DNA of 64,000 nt, from assembly GCF_937920985.1 (NCBI RefSeq), contig NZ_CALDXR010000006.1, positions 1 to 64,000 on the forward strand, written 5' to 3'. This DNA comes from an uncultured Phascolarctobacterium sp. GTDB taxonomy: Bacteria > Bacillota > Negativicutes > Acidaminococcales > Acidaminococcaceae. Below are positions 26,548 to 35,728 of this stretch, one piece after another. The position numbers and the translations under genes are program-made. Positions within the stretch are counted from its first letter, which is position 1. Each line of letters starts with the position of its first letter. Under the pieces are notes generated by a model. It saw only the letters and a list, made by a program, of their open reading frames with translations, searched no databases and was not told where the DNA came from.

Positions 26548-27516
26548 TCATTTCAAAATAAGACTGTTCACCAAAAAGATCAAGGAAAACAGCAACAGGC
26601 TGAGAACAGCCGTCATATACAGTAAATCGTTGGTGGTAACTATATCCTCGGGGCACACCGGGCGGATGTCATCGCCGATGGTTTCCTTGTGGACAAGCTT
26701 ACCGAAATAAAAATGATCGCCGCCGAGCTGGATGTTCAAGGCACCGGCCGTAACTGATTCCGTCATTGCGGAATTAGGACTGAGATGATGATAGCGGTCG
26801 CGCCAGAATGTCTTCCACGCTCTCTTGGCATCAAGATTAAGGAAATAAGATGCCACAATCATTACCAGACCGGTAATACGCGCGGGAATCAGATTGGCCA
26901 AATCATCCAGCCTGGCAGCACAGCGTCCAAAATAAAGATACGTGTCATTTTTATAACCGACCATGGAATCCATAGTATTGATGCCTTTATACAAAAAGGC
27001 CAGAGGAGCGCCGCCGATAAACATATAGAACATCGGAGCGATGATGCCGTCGGCAGTATTTTCCGCAACGGTTTCTACTGCACCCTTAGTCACCTCTGCA
27101 GCATCAAGTTCTTTTGTATCACGCCCAACGATCCATGAGAGCTTCAGTCTTGCATCCACAAGATCGTTATCCTTCAGGGCAGTGTATACCTTCATGCTTT
27201 CGTCACGCAGACATTTTGTAGCAAAAATCTGGTAGCACATAACGGTTTCCAGAGCAAAACGCAGCCAGGGGTTAACCTGTTCCGCCAACGTCAGCACAGC
27301 AAACGGCACGGCAAAGGTAAGAACCAGAACGATTATTACCATCAAGGCACCGCCGAGCAGTAATGCTGTCTCGCCGGGAGCAAGCATACGCCGCAGTTTT
27401 TTATCCAGAAATCCTATTAAATTGCCAATTAAGCAGATTGGATGCGGCAACCAATGCGGGTCACCGAAAATCAAATCTAAAATAAAACCTGCTACAATTG
27501 CGCCTAAGGTCATCAT
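26548..27516 (-). CDS. cbiB: Adenosylcobinamide-phosphate synthase CbiB
   Basis: 322 aa integral membrane protein with about four or five hydrophobic segments, beginning GFILDLIFGDPHWLPHP, the CbiB signature. Conserved AVETVAENTADGIIAPMFY and SPNSAMTESVTAGALNIQL are present. It joins aminopropanol phosphate (from CobD) to the f-propionate of adenosylcobyric acid. It is placed directly before cobD in the operon. Full length. Confidence 0.95.
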   Translation of the reverse strand: MMTLGAIVAGFILDLIFGDPHWLPHPICLIGNLIGFLDKKLRRMLAPGETALLLGGALMVIIVLVLTFAVPFAVLTLAEQVNPWLRFALETVMCYQIFATKCLRDESMKVYTALKDNDLVDARLKLSWIVGRDTKELDAAEVTKGAVETVAENTADGIIAPMFYMFIGGAPLAFLYKGINTMDSMVGYKNDTYLYFGRCAARLDDLANLIPARITGLVMIVASYFLNLDAKRAWKTFWRDRYHHLSPNSAMTESVTAGALNIQLGGDHFYFGKLVHKETIGDDIRPVCPEDIVTTNDLLYMTAVLSLLLFSLIFLVNSLILK

Positions 27517-27552
27517 CTAAGCAAACTCCCCTTTTCAGCAGTCTGTCGACTG

Positions 27553-28914
27553 CTATTTAGCAGCATGCGCTGCACATTGTTTGATAAAGCTGCGGGCAAA
27601 TTCAGGATTGCCCCACAGGTGGATGTGCGGATAACCGGCATAAAGCGTCGGTGTTGTATTCGCGCATTCCCAGCTGCCGCGGCCGGAAGCCTTGGCAGCT
27701 ATAAAGCTTGCACCGTTGTTGGTGCTGTCAGAGTAATGGAACTCATGTCCGTTGATTGTACCGCCGGCAGGACACAGCAGATTATCCTGCTGCGCCGTCA
27801 GGTGCACATATCCGAAGCGCGTCAGCTTTTTGGTCATGGACGATTCGCCCTTCAATGCACCAACCCATCTGTACAGCTTATCGCCGTCACGATAATGCTC
27901 CAGCAGATACATGAAGCCGCCGCATTCTGCAAAACAAGGCATACCGCCGTCGATGGCAGTTTTCAGCTCCTGCAGCAGCGTTTTGTTGTCTGCTAATTGC
28001 TGTGCGTAAAGCTCAGGATAGCCTCCACCCAATACAAGGCCGCTGATGTTCTCCGGGAGATGTGCATCAGCTATTGGGCTGAAGGGTACGAGCTCTGCAC
28101 CAAGCTCAGCTAAGAGGTCAAGTGCGTCCTGATAGTAGAAACAGAAGGCTTTGTCCATAGCAACTGCCACACGCATACGTCCGACGGGTTCAAGGCTTAC
28201 CTCGTCATATGTAAGCGGTGCGGCCTGGGCCGCTACCTGCAGCAGGCCGTCTAAATCAACTGATTTGACTGCCTGAGCTGCCAGCTTGGCAACTATCTGC
28301 TGCAAATCTCCTATTTCCTCGGCTGTAACCAGTCCTAAATGACGGCTTTCAAAGTTACAGTCCTGCATCACCGGGAAGTAGCCTAAAAGCTTCACACCGG
28401 TTTCGCGTTCAATTACATCCTTATAGAAAAGATAGCTCATCGGATTAACATTGTTTAAGATAGCGCCGACGATGTGGCTGTCACTGCGGAATTCCTTAAA
28501 GCCCTTGATGGTCGCAGCAATGGATAAGGCGGCTCCCTTGCCGTTGACAACCAATACTACCGGAACATCGCAGGTGCAGGCCAGGTCATAAGCACTGGCT
28601 TCCGTGGTTTTACCCATGCCGTCGTAAAAGCCCATCGCTCCTTCAAAGACAGCTACATCCGCATGGCGTGCATTTTTTGCTACCAGATAACGCGTTGTAG
28701 CCTGCCCCAGCATGAACAGATCCAGATTGCGGGATTTTGCTCCGATAACACGGGAATGAAACATCGGGTCAATATAATCAGGTCCTGATTTGAAGGCTGC
28801 CACAGACAGCCCTTTTTCCATCAGCGCCTTCAGCAGGCCGCAGACGATAGTTGTCTTGCCGCTGCCGCTACCGGGAGCACTGATCATAAAACGTGGAACT
28901 TTTACTTCAGCCAT
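27553..28914 (-). CDS. cbiA: Cobyrinate a,c-diamide synthase CbiA
   Basis: 453 aa. It amidates the a and c side chains of cobyrinate with glutamine and ATP. The N-terminal P-loop is APGSGSGKTTIVCGLL (residues about 13-28), and FEGAMGFYDG is the switch-like segment of the synthetase. The C-terminal glutamine amidotransferase domain has LVLGGGYPELYA and the nucleophile cysteine in CFAECGGFMYL. CbiA rather than CobB is chosen because the pathway here is the cobalt-early (anaerobic) type. It starts one base after the cbiET stop. Confidence 0.95.
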   Translation of the reverse strand: MAEVKVPRFMISAPGSGSGKTTIVCGLLKALMEKGLSVAAFKSGPDYIDPMFHSRVIGAKSRNLDLFMLGQATTRYLVAKNARHADVAVFEGAMGFYDGMGKTTEASAYDLACTCDVPVVLVVNGKGAALSIAATIKGFKEFRSDSHIVGAILNNVNPMSYLFYKDVIERETGVKLLGYFPVMQDCNFESRHLGLVTAEEIGDLQQIVAKLAAQAVKSVDLDGLLQVAAQAAPLTYDEVSLEPVGRMRVAVAMDKAFCFYYQDALDLLAELGAELVPFSPIADAHLPENISGLVLGGGYPELYAQQLADNKTLLQELKTAIDGGMPCFAECGGFMYLLEHYRDGDKLYRWVGALKGESSMTKKLTRFGYVHLTAQQDNLLCPAGGTINGHEFHYSDSTNNGASFIAAKASGRGSWECANTTPTLYAGYPHIHLWGNPEFARSFIKQCAAHAAK

Positions 28915-28915
28915 G

Positions 28916-30139
28916 TTAATCTTCCTTCTTCAATGCAGTCATTACATATACAGGGTTTTGTGCCATCATCAGGTTGTAGCTGCCCAGATGCTTGCTGCGC
29001 GCTACAAACACATTGACGATTTCCAGACTGTAAGCGAGATGCTCCTTGTAATAAGCAGCAACCTCTGCCAGAGTTTCTACCGTAATGGCATTGATTACAA
29101 CACGGCAGTCACTGTTCTTGGCATAAATTACGTCCAGCATTTCACACAAATCGCCGCCGCTGCCGCCTACGAAAACACAATTGGGAGCAGGCATAGCTTT
29201 GATGTTCTCCAAAGCCTCACCGGCAATAACCTCCAGATTGTCAACGCCAAATAAGGCCTTGTTCTTTCCGAGGAGCTCAACGGCAACAGGGTTGCGCTCA
29301 AAGGCCCAAACCTTGCCTTGGCTGGCAAGCAATGCCAGCTCAATAGAGCAGGAGCCTGTACCGGCACCGATGTCATAAATCAAATCCGTAGCCTTCGGCT
29401 GCAGCTTGGACATAGATACGCTGCGTACCTCCTGTTTGGTCATAGGCACCTTGCTGCGCTGGAACAGGTCATCGGCAAGGCCGTGTACGGTAGAGGTAAA
29501 GCTTTGCGCAGCCTCGTTCAAAATCATCATTACGGACAAGGACGGGAAATCCAAGGCACTAATTTCTTCCGCTGTACCGCTGGTGATTTTTTCTTCGGGA
29601 TACGAAAGGTTTTCACCGACATAGACCTGAACCTGACCAAGACCATGCTCGCACAGCTGCGCGCACAGCTTTTGCGGAGAATTTTCTCCGCCGGTCAAGG
29701 AAAATACTTTTTTGTTACGGGCAACTGCCGCTACCAGGTTTTGTGTGCGTCCGTGCATGCTGACGATTTTGGCGTCATCCCAGGACAACTGCAGCTTAGA
29801 GGAAAAATACACCAGGCTGCTGATGCCACAGTAGCGGACACATTCACAATCCGGCAGCTTACCGCTGATGGTTTTGGCGAGGCTGAAAAAGCCTACATCA
29901 CCTGAAACCAGCACCGCCAGCACATCCTTATCAGGCTGTGCCTGCGCTGCAATCTCAGCAATAGCAGCAGTTTTGATTGTATCATATACAGTTTTGCTGC
30001 TGTCTGCAAAAGCAGCCAGCATGCGTTTGTCGCCAATCAGGATATTACTTGAGGCAATAGCCTGACGTGCTTCGCCGGTCAGCAAATCGGGGTTACCAGG
30101 GCCGATACCGACGATGTTTACGCGCAATTTTTGCGACAT
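28916..30139 (-). CDS. cbiET: Bifunctional precorrin methyltransferase CbiE-CbiT fusion
   Basis: About 407 aa. The N-terminal half (to about 200) is a CbiE tetrapyrrole methylase: VNIVGIGPGNPDLLT and VSGDVGFFSLAK. The C-terminal half is a Rossmann-fold CbiT: YDIGAGTGSCSIE, FVGGSGGDL. Together they methylate C5 and C15 and decarboxylate the acetate chain of (cobalt-)precorrin-7. The fusion is common (called CobL in aerobes). I set the start at the ATG at 30139, ten bases from AAGGAGG; an in-frame TTG at 30148 is nearer to it and less likely. Confidence 0.93.
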   Translation of the reverse strand: MSQKLRVNIVGIGPGNPDLLTGEARQAIASSNILIGDKRMLAAFADSSKTVYDTIKTAAIAEIAAQAQPDKDVLAVLVSGDVGFFSLAKTISGKLPDCECVRYCGISSLVYFSSKLQLSWDDAKIVSMHGRTQNLVAAVARNKKVFSLTGGENSPQKLCAQLCEHGLGQVQVYVGENLSYPEEKITSGTAEEISALDFPSLSVMMILNEAAQSFTSTVHGLADDLFQRSKVPMTKQEVRSVSMSKLQPKATDLIYDIGAGTGSCSIELALLASQGKVWAFERNPVAVELLGKNKALFGVDNLEVIAGEALENIKAMPAPNCVFVGGSGGDLCEMLDVIYAKNSDCRVVINAITVETLAEVAAYYKEHLAYSLEIVNVFVARSKHLGSYNLMMAQNPVYVMTALKKED

Positions 30140-30166
30140 AGGAAGCAAGCCTCCTTTTTATTTATA

Positions 30167-30931
30167 TCAATTACCGACAGCAAAATGCTGCTTAAGGTAA
30201 TCAACAATCTCACTATAGCCGGCACCGGTTTCTTCCTGTGCACGACCAATGACTATCAGCTTGGCGCCGGCAGCTGCCGCTGCCTCCACCTTTTCATCAA
30301 AGCCACCGGCAGCACCGGAATCCTTGGTCACCATGAACTTGCTGCCATACTTTTTCAGCATAGCAACATTCAGCTCCTTGCTGAACGGTCCCTGCATACA
30401 GATAATATGCGCAGGCTTGTAACCAAGCTTCAAGGCAATCTGCAGGCTGCTTTCCAAGGGCAGGATACGCAGAACTATACGCTCGGCGTAATCATGCACA
30501 GCGGTAAAGTCCGGCAGATTCTTGCTTCCGGTAGTCAGGAAGATGCCGCCGTCCAGATGATTCAGAAGCTCAACTGCTTCCGCAAAATCGTGAACGGTAA
30601 TGTAATCGCCGCCCTCGCCCGACGGACGCACCAGGCGCAGATATTCAACCTGCTCGGTGCTGCAGGCCTCCTGCACCGTTGCGGTAACAACGGTAGCATA
30701 TGGATGCGTAGCGTCGATAACGCAGGCAGGGCGATGCTCCTGAATAAAGGCACGCATAGCTGCAAGGTCCATACGCTCTGCCATGACGGTCATTCCAGGC
30801 TGCGGCTCAATCAAGGACGCACCGTAATCCGTAGCAACAGAAACATACAGCTCCACCGGCAGCTTAGCCAGCTCCTTAATCAGGCGGCGTCCCTCACTGG
30901 TACCGCCAATAAGCCAGATTACCGGTTTCAT
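30167..30931 (-). CDS. cobK: Precorrin-6A reductase CobK/CbiJ
   Basis: 254 aa. The N-terminal WLIGGTSEGRRLIKEL is the family's dinucleotide-binding start. CVIDATHPYA and LTTGSKNLPDF are conserved. It reduces (cobalt-)precorrin-6A with NAD(P)H. It overlaps the end of cobJ by four bases (ATGA), so translation is coupled. Full length with no odd features. Confidence 0.94.
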   Translation of the reverse strand: MKPVIWLIGGTSEGRRLIKELAKLPVELYVSVATDYGASLIEPQPGMTVMAERMDLAAMRAFIQEHRPACVIDATHPYATVVTATVQEACSTEQVEYLRLVRPSGEGGDYITVHDFAEAVELLNHLDGGIFLTTGSKNLPDFTAVHDYAERIVLRILPLESSLQIALKLGYKPAHIICMQGPFSKELNVAMLKKYGSKFMVTKDSGAAGGFDEKVEAAAAAGAKLIVIGRAQEETGAGYSEIVDYLKQHFAVGN

Positions 30932-31659
30932 GCCAGCTTGTAACCACGCGGGGTTACCATACGGCCATTGATTACTTCGGTCTGGGTGTTGCCGATAATA
31001 ACAGTAGAGAACATATCTACCTGTTTATCGCGCAGCTCTGCCAGAGTAGTCAGTTCAAAGTCCTGACCATCGCGGCCGATGTTGCGTACAATGCCTGCAG
31101 GAATGGTACCAGGCTGATTTTTCAGCATAATATCGCAAGCCTTTTGCAGGTAATCATGACGCTTGTGGCTGGAGGGGTTGTACAGGCAGATGCAGAAATC
31201 GCCTTTGGAAGCGCAGTCAAGACGCTTCTCGATTTTTTCCCACGGAGTCAGCAGGTCGCTGAGGGAAATCAGGCAGAAGTCGCTGATTAAAGGTGCGCCC
31301 AATACAGCAGCGCCGGAGCATGCTGCGGTAATGCCGGGAACAACCTCGATTTCAATTTCAGGGTGGTCCTTGGCAACCTGGCACATAATGCCGGCCATGC
31401 CGTAAACGCCTGCGTCGCCGCTGGAAATCATAGCAACGGTTTTGCCCTTCAGAGCTTCATCCAAAGCCAGCTTGCAGCGGTCAACCTCTTTACGCATGCC
31501 GTTGGAGAGGAATTCCTTCTCCTTGAAATCTTCCTTAATCAGGTTAACGTATACATTGTAGCCTGCAATAACATCGCAGGACTTCAGTGCGTCGTAGGCT
31601 CTTTTGGTCATTTGCTCTACGCCGCCTGGGCCAAGGCCCACAACAAATAATTTACCCAT
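30928..31659 (-). CDS. cobJ: Precorrin-3B C17-methyltransferase CobJ/CbiH
   Basis: 243 aa tetrapyrrole methylase. GKLFVVGLGPGGVEQMT at the N-terminus, MISSGDAGVYGMAG (SAM pocket) and VVPGITAACSGAAVLGAPL are typical of the C17-methylase, which also contracts the ring. In the cobalt-early pathway this step is CbiH. A single-domain enzyme without the iron-sulfur extension seen in some CbiH proteins. Confidence 0.94.
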   Translation of the reverse strand: MGKLFVVGLGPGGVEQMTKRAYDALKSCDVIAGYNVYVNLIKEDFKEKEFLSNGMRKEVDRCKLALDEALKGKTVAMISSGDAGVYGMAGIMCQVAKDHPEIEIEVVPGITAACSGAAVLGAPLISDFCLISLSDLLTPWEKIEKRLDCASKGDFCICLYNPSSHKRHDYLQKACDIMLKNQPGTIPAGIVRNIGRDGQDFELTTLAELRDKQVDMFSTVIIGNTQTEVINGRMVTPRGYKLA

Positions 31660-31671
31660 TATCTTGTCTCC

Positions 31672-32739
31672 TTAATCAGTCTTTAAGCCTGTTCTGGCAA
31701 AATCCAGGACCAGGTTTTCGGCTGCAACAGCCAGAGTTACACCATTCAGACTTGTCTTGCGCAGCAGCAGCCTGCCACCCTTGCTGTCTTTTACAGCACT
31801 GCGCTCGCATACGTTGCTTACACCAACTACGCTCTGCACAAAGGACGAAGGCGTGAAATCGCCTGCTACGCTATTTAATTCATCAGCTGAATAGAAATTA
31901 GCAGCAAAGTTATATTTTTTGGCAAAGGCCAGTAAACCCTGCTCGTCTTTTTTCAAATCTACGCTTGCGATTGCCACAACGGAACGCTTGTCCAGCTGCA
32001 GCTTTTCCAGCTCCGGCAGTACCAGAGCTTCAATATTTTCCAGAGGCGTATTGCGGCGGCAGCCGATTCCCAGATGCACAATCTCGGGAAGCAGGCGCAC
32101 CGTAGTAGCAAACGGCTGCAAATGCTTTTGCAGTGTAACAGCCATGCCGACAGGCAAGCTACAGTCCTCTGTCACAAGCTTGGGCAGCGGACCTGTAAGC
32201 CGAAATTCCTTGTCATAATACAGGCCTACCTTTTCATCCCCCACCAGTGCTGCAGCAAAATCCTTGGCTGCTGCCAAAGAGCACAAAACCATGCGGTTGC
32301 GGGCCGCCCATTCATCAACAGCAAAAAGGCCGTTGACATCTGTCGCTGTGGTCACGCAGGCAGTTGCGCCCAGCGCTGCCGCCAGGCAGCGCGAAAGCTC
32401 ATTGGCTCCGCCGATGTGACCTGCCAGCAGCGGGATAACAAAGCTGCCGCGTTCATCTACCGAAATAACAGCAGGGTCCGTCAGCTTGCTTTTGATAAAG
32501 GGCGCGATAGTACGCACCGCAATACCGACAGCGCCGACGTACACCAACGCCTGACATTTGTTGAAAACATCTGCGCAGGCACCGTTATGGTCCGGCAGCA
32601 TCGGGGCAATACCCGTCTGCTCCGCATACTTTGCTACAGTCTGCAGCTCCGTTTCATAACCAATGCTGTGCAGATATTCGGCAACCCTTTTGCTCAGCTC
32701 CGCGCCACGCGCTGAAAAGGAAAATATAGCCGCGCGCAT
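31672..32739 (-). CDS. cbiG: Cobalt-precorrin-5A hydrolase CbiG
   Basis: 355 aa. The N-terminal half has AAIFSFSARGAELSKRVAEY, and the middle has LLAGHIGGANELSRCLA and CVTTATDVNGLFAVDEWA, the CbiG signature. The C-terminal domain (about 225-355) has HLGIGCRRNTPLENIEALV. It opens the delta-lactone of cobalt-precorrin-5A and releases acetaldehyde. Its presence with CbiD identifies the oxygen-independent pathway. Confidence 0.95.
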   Translation of the reverse strand: MRAAIFSFSARGAELSKRVAEYLHSIGYETELQTVAKYAEQTGIAPMLPDHNGACADVFNKCQALVYVGAVGIAVRTIAPFIKSKLTDPAVISVDERGSFVIPLLAGHIGGANELSRCLAAALGATACVTTATDVNGLFAVDEWAARNRMVLCSLAAAKDFAAALVGDEKVGLYYDKEFRLTGPLPKLVTEDCSLPVGMAVTLQKHLQPFATTVRLLPEIVHLGIGCRRNTPLENIEALVLPELEKLQLDKRSVVAIASVDLKKDEQGLLAFAKKYNFAANFYSADELNSVAGDFTPSSFVQSVVGVSNVCERSAVKDSKGGRLLLRKTSLNGVTLAVAAENLVLDFARTGLKTD

Positions 32740-32742
32740 AGC

Positions 32743-33528
32743 TTATTTAACCTCGGGCTTAACGTCCAGTTTAGTCGGGTCTGCTTCACGGAAGCCGTGA
32801 GCGAAGGTCGGGTTGTACAGCTCGCTGCGGTCATAAGCGTTGCCCAAGAAGCCGCCAACGGTAATCAGCGCAGTTTTGTTGATGCCGTATTTAGCAGCGT
32901 TTTCTGCCAGGGTACCAACGGTGCAGCGGATAACCTTTTCATCCGGCCAGGTTGCTTTGTAAACAATAGCAGCCGGAGTATCGTTTCTGTAACCGCCTCT
33001 TACGAGCTCGGTCTGCAGTTTTTCCAGCATACCGCTGCTCAGGAAGATAACCATGGTTGCCTTGTGAGCAGCATAGTCAGCAATCTTCTGATGGCTCGGA
33101 ACCGGAGTACGGCCTTCCATACGGGTGATAATAACAGATTGGCTTACGTTCGGCAGAGTGTATTCAGCCTTCAGGCAAGCAGCAGCAGCGCAGAAGGAGC
33201 TTACGCCGGGAACAATCTCGTAGTCAAGGTTGTAGCTGCGCAGCAGGTCAATCTGCTCGCGATGTGCACCGTAAACGCTGGGGTCGCCGGTGTGCAGGCG
33301 TACAACCAATTGGCCAGCCTGAGCGGCGGGAACCATAGCAGCGATAACCTCTTCCAAGGTCATGGTTGCACTGTTCATAATAGTACATTCCGGTTTGCAG
33401 TATTTCAGCAGTTCCGGGTTAACAAGGGAGCCTGCGTAAATAACCAGGTCAGCCTTTTCCAAAAGCTCTTTACCTTTTACAGTAATTAAGTCAGCTGCAC
33501 CAGGACCAGCACCAATAAAATAGATCAT
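32743..33528 (-). CDS. cobM: Precorrin-4 C11-methyltransferase CobM/CbiF
   Basis: 261 aa tetrapyrrole methylase. It begins MIYFIGAGPGAADLITVKG and contains RLHTGDPSVYGAHREQ and VPGVSSFCAAAACLKAEYT, all C11-methylase features. Its start overlaps the cobI stop by one base (TAATG). It methylates C11 of (cobalt-)precorrin-4, just before CbiG acts. Confidence 0.95.
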   Translation of the reverse strand: MIYFIGAGPGAADLITVKGKELLEKADLVIYAGSLVNPELLKYCKPECTIMNSATMTLEEVIAAMVPAAQAGQLVVRLHTGDPSVYGAHREQIDLLRSYNLDYEIVPGVSSFCAAAACLKAEYTLPNVSQSVIITRMEGRTPVPSHQKIADYAAHKATMVIFLSSGMLEKLQTELVRGGYRNDTPAAIVYKATWPDEKVIRCTVGTLAENAAKYGINKTALITVGGFLGNAYDRSELYNPTFAHGFREADPTKLDVKPEVK

Positions 33529-34229
33529 TATTCATCAAACTCCTTTTCTTTAACCAATATTACAGAGAAATAGCTGCTCTTAGGATCTACTTCTTCAAGG
33601 TTACGATAGATTTTTTCGCCCGGCAGGCCGCATCTTTCAACCATACCGGAATTTTTAATGAGCTTACGCTCGCGCAGCTCGTCAACTACACGGCCGATTT
33701 CGCTTGCAGATTTCATCAGCACCTTGTTGCCGGGGCCATCAAGGAACGCTGCGGACTGCTTGTAGCTGCCTGGCAGAACAATCAGCGGTTCCGCTCTTTC
33801 GCACAGGGAAGTGTTCAGCTTAGCAGCAACAGCGCAGATAGAGGTTACGCCTGCAACCAGCTCTGCATCATAGCCATCCTTCAATACCAGCTTATGAACG
33901 TAAATGCAGGTTGCATATACGGTAGGACAGCCAAGAGTGATGAATACAACGTTTTTGCCTTCATCAAGCAGCTTTTCAATAGCATCGGCACCCTCGCGGT
34001 GTGCCTTGTCCATTGCTGCCATGTCCTTAGTCATAGGCATATAAACAATAAGCTGGGGTTTTGCATCAAGATCTACTACGTGATTAACGATTTCCTTAGC
34101 CGTCATTACGTCGGTATCTCCCTTAGGCAATGCAACAACGTCACATTCCTTCAACAGGCGTACAGCCTTCAGGGTCATTAATTCCGGGTCTCCAGGACCG
34201 ATACCAACACTATAAAGTTTGCCTCTCAT
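33528..34229 (-). CDS. cobI: Precorrin-2 C20-methyltransferase CobI/CbiL
   Basis: 233 aa tetrapyrrole methylase. It begins LYSVGIGPGDPELMTLKA and has FITLGCPTVYAT and LVAGVTSICAVAAKLN. The early PKGDTDVMTAKEIV segment fits the C20 enzyme. It catalyses the first corrin-specific methylation of the committed pathway. It lies four bases after cbiD. Confidence 0.94.
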   Translation of the reverse strand: MRGKLYSVGIGPGDPELMTLKAVRLLKECDVVALPKGDTDVMTAKEIVNHVVDLDAKPQLIVYMPMTKDMAAMDKAHREGADAIEKLLDEGKNVVFITLGCPTVYATCIYVHKLVLKDGYDAELVAGVTSICAVAAKLNTSLCERAEPLIVLPGSYKQSAAFLDGPGNKVLMKSASEIGRVVDELRERKLIKNSGMVERCGLPGEKIYRNLEEVDPKSSYFSVILVKEKEFDE

Positions 34230-34233
34230 TCTC

Positions 34234-35370
34234 TCATACTCCTTTTTGCTTATGTAGCTGAATTAATTCGTCTGCGTACTTGGTCTTGCCCAGAATGCCA
34301 TAGACATTGGAAAACATCAAAGCAGCCGTTTTTATTTTGCCATGCACTCTATGCTGCATGTAAAAATCAATTTTTTCCGTAACCTTATCCATGACAGGCT
34401 CAAAGATTTGCTCCCGCTTCAGGACCTTGGTCACCTCATCGGTAGTCAGGCAGCCGTAAATCTCACGTCCGACATCAACCGAAGCACCATGGAACATTGC
34501 CTCCAGAGCAAACAGCTCCGTGCGGCAGTCCGCATATTTGGAATGTGTATTCATTACGCCCTGCGCCACCTTCACCAGCTTACCGGAATGACCGATAAGC
34601 AGCAGTGTTTCAAAGCCGCAGTAAACAGCGTAATCCAAAAGCTCACCCACAAAGTTACTGCAGGTAACATGACCGTCAAGGTCAAGCTTCATTTCATCGC
34701 GGGTAAAGTCCTCGCCGTAGTTGCCGAAGAAGACCAGCAGATTTTTATTACCGCGTGCCTTCTGTGCTCTGATTTCCACATACATCGTTTCAATCAGCGC
34801 CTTTTCACTCATCGGCTCTACAATGCCGCTTGTTCCTAAAACGGACAGGCCGCCGATAATACCGAGACGGGGGTTGAAGGTTTTCTTGGCAATTTCGACA
34901 CCTGCAGGAATAGAAATCGTCAGCTTCATGCCACCATTATAGCCTGCAGCCTCCATCGCCTTGCCAACCTCTTGCGTAATCATTCTGCGCGGTGTAGGGT
35001 TAATCGCCGGTCCGCCGACAGCACACGCAAGGCCGGGCTTAGTCACCCTGCCGACGCCCACGCCGCCTTCCAGCTCAATACCGCTGCCGTCAGTCCTTTC
35101 GGCCCTGGCATAAACCAGTACACCGTTAGTATCATCAGGATCATCGCCGGAATCCTTGCGGATAGCACAGCTGACGTAATCAGGAGTCATCTCAACGTCT
35201 AAGGGCTCCAGGTCAAGCACAATTCCCTTGGGAGTGTCAATGCGCACAGTCTCAACACGCTCGCCCGTCAGCAGCATCGTAGCTGCTGCCTTGGACGCAG
35301 CCGTTGCACAGCTGCCGGTAGTATAACCACAACGCAAAACCTTTCCTTGCGAAAACTGATATTCTTCCAA
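34234..35370 (-). CDS. cbiD: Cobalt-precorrin-5B C1-methyltransferase CbiD
   Basis: 378 aa, full length. Hallmarks are LRCGYTTGSCATAASKAA near the N-terminus, KDSGDDPDDTNG, GGVGVGRVTKPGLA, and LLIGHSGKLVKVAQGVMNTHS. It is found only in the cobalt-early anaerobic pathway, where it methylates C1. It is the first gene of the 14-gene operon and lies directly downstream of the B12 riboswitch and its terminator. Confidence 0.96.
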   Translation of the reverse strand: MEEYQFSQGKVLRCGYTTGSCATAASKAAATMLLTGERVETVRIDTPKGIVLDLEPLDVEMTPDYVSCAIRKDSGDDPDDTNGVLVYARAERTDGSGIELEGGVGVGRVTKPGLACAVGGPAINPTPRRMITQEVGKAMEAAGYNGGMKLTISIPAGVEIAKKTFNPRLGIIGGLSVLGTSGIVEPMSEKALIETMYVEIRAQKARGNKNLLVFFGNYGEDFTRDEMKLDLDGHVTCSNFVGELLDYAVYCGFETLLLIGHSGKLVKVAQGVMNTHSKYADCRTELFALEAMFHGASVDVGREIYGCLTTDEVTKVLKREQIFEPVMDKVTEKIDFYMQHRVHGKIKTAALMFSNVYGILGKTKYADELIQLHKQKGV

Positions 35371-35420
35371 AGCGCAGCTCCTTCACAATCAAATTTCCCA
35401 TATAATAGGGATTATCAATA

Positions 35421-35456
35421 ATAAAAAAAGACTTCTGCCGAATCCGACAAAAGTCA
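35421..35456 (-). terminator. Intrinsic terminator of the B12 riboswitch
   Basis: Minus strand: 11-bp stem (35455-35445 / 35440-35430, two G-U pairs), GATT-type loop, then seven Ts (35429-35423). It lies between aptamer and cbiD, so B12 binding is likely to cause premature termination. Confidence 0.85.
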
Positions 35457-35489
35457 TAAAGACAGAATTAACTAACGCTAATTATTCCT

Positions 35490-35645
35490 TGCAATTAGTA
35501 AACCCAACTGCCTCCATCACCCGTGGATTCAGAATAAAGCATGGGCTGACTGCTGACTTAGACACAAGGCCTTCACAGCGGCGGGACCGTCAGGAGTTAA
35601 CCATCTTGTCAATTAAGAATGAATCACCCACACCAATAACCTGTT
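35490..35645 (-). promoter_or_regulatory. Cobalamin (B12) riboswitch aptamer
   Basis: On the minus strand the conserved core GGTCCCGCCGCTGTGA (around 35588-35573) and the B12-box-like AGTCAGCAGTCAGCCC (35558-35543) occur in the right order and spacing, preceded by GGTGTGGGTGA. It is followed by a terminator and then cbiD, so it should switch off the biosynthetic operon when the coenzyme is abundant. Ends are approximate. Confidence 0.88.
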
Positions 35646-35647
35646 TC

Positions 35648-35676
35648 ATTATATCATAAATAAATAAAATTTCCAA
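35648..35676 (-). promoter_or_regulatory. Promoter of the cobalamin operon
   Basis: Minus strand: TTGGAA (35676-35671), 17-bp spacer, perfect TATAAT (35653-35648). Start near 35641, at the 5' edge of the riboswitch. Confidence 0.75.
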
Positions 35677-35690
35677 TACTTTACCTAATA

Positions 35691-35720
35691 AAAAAGCAGA
35701 TAAGCCGAAGCCTATCTGCT
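35691..35720 (-). terminator. Intrinsic terminator of the NlpC/P60 gene
   Basis: Minus strand: AGCAGATAGGC / GCTTATCTGCT around a TTCG tetraloop (35720-35695), followed by TTTTT. Confidence 0.9.
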
Positions 35721-35728
35721 TGAACTTC

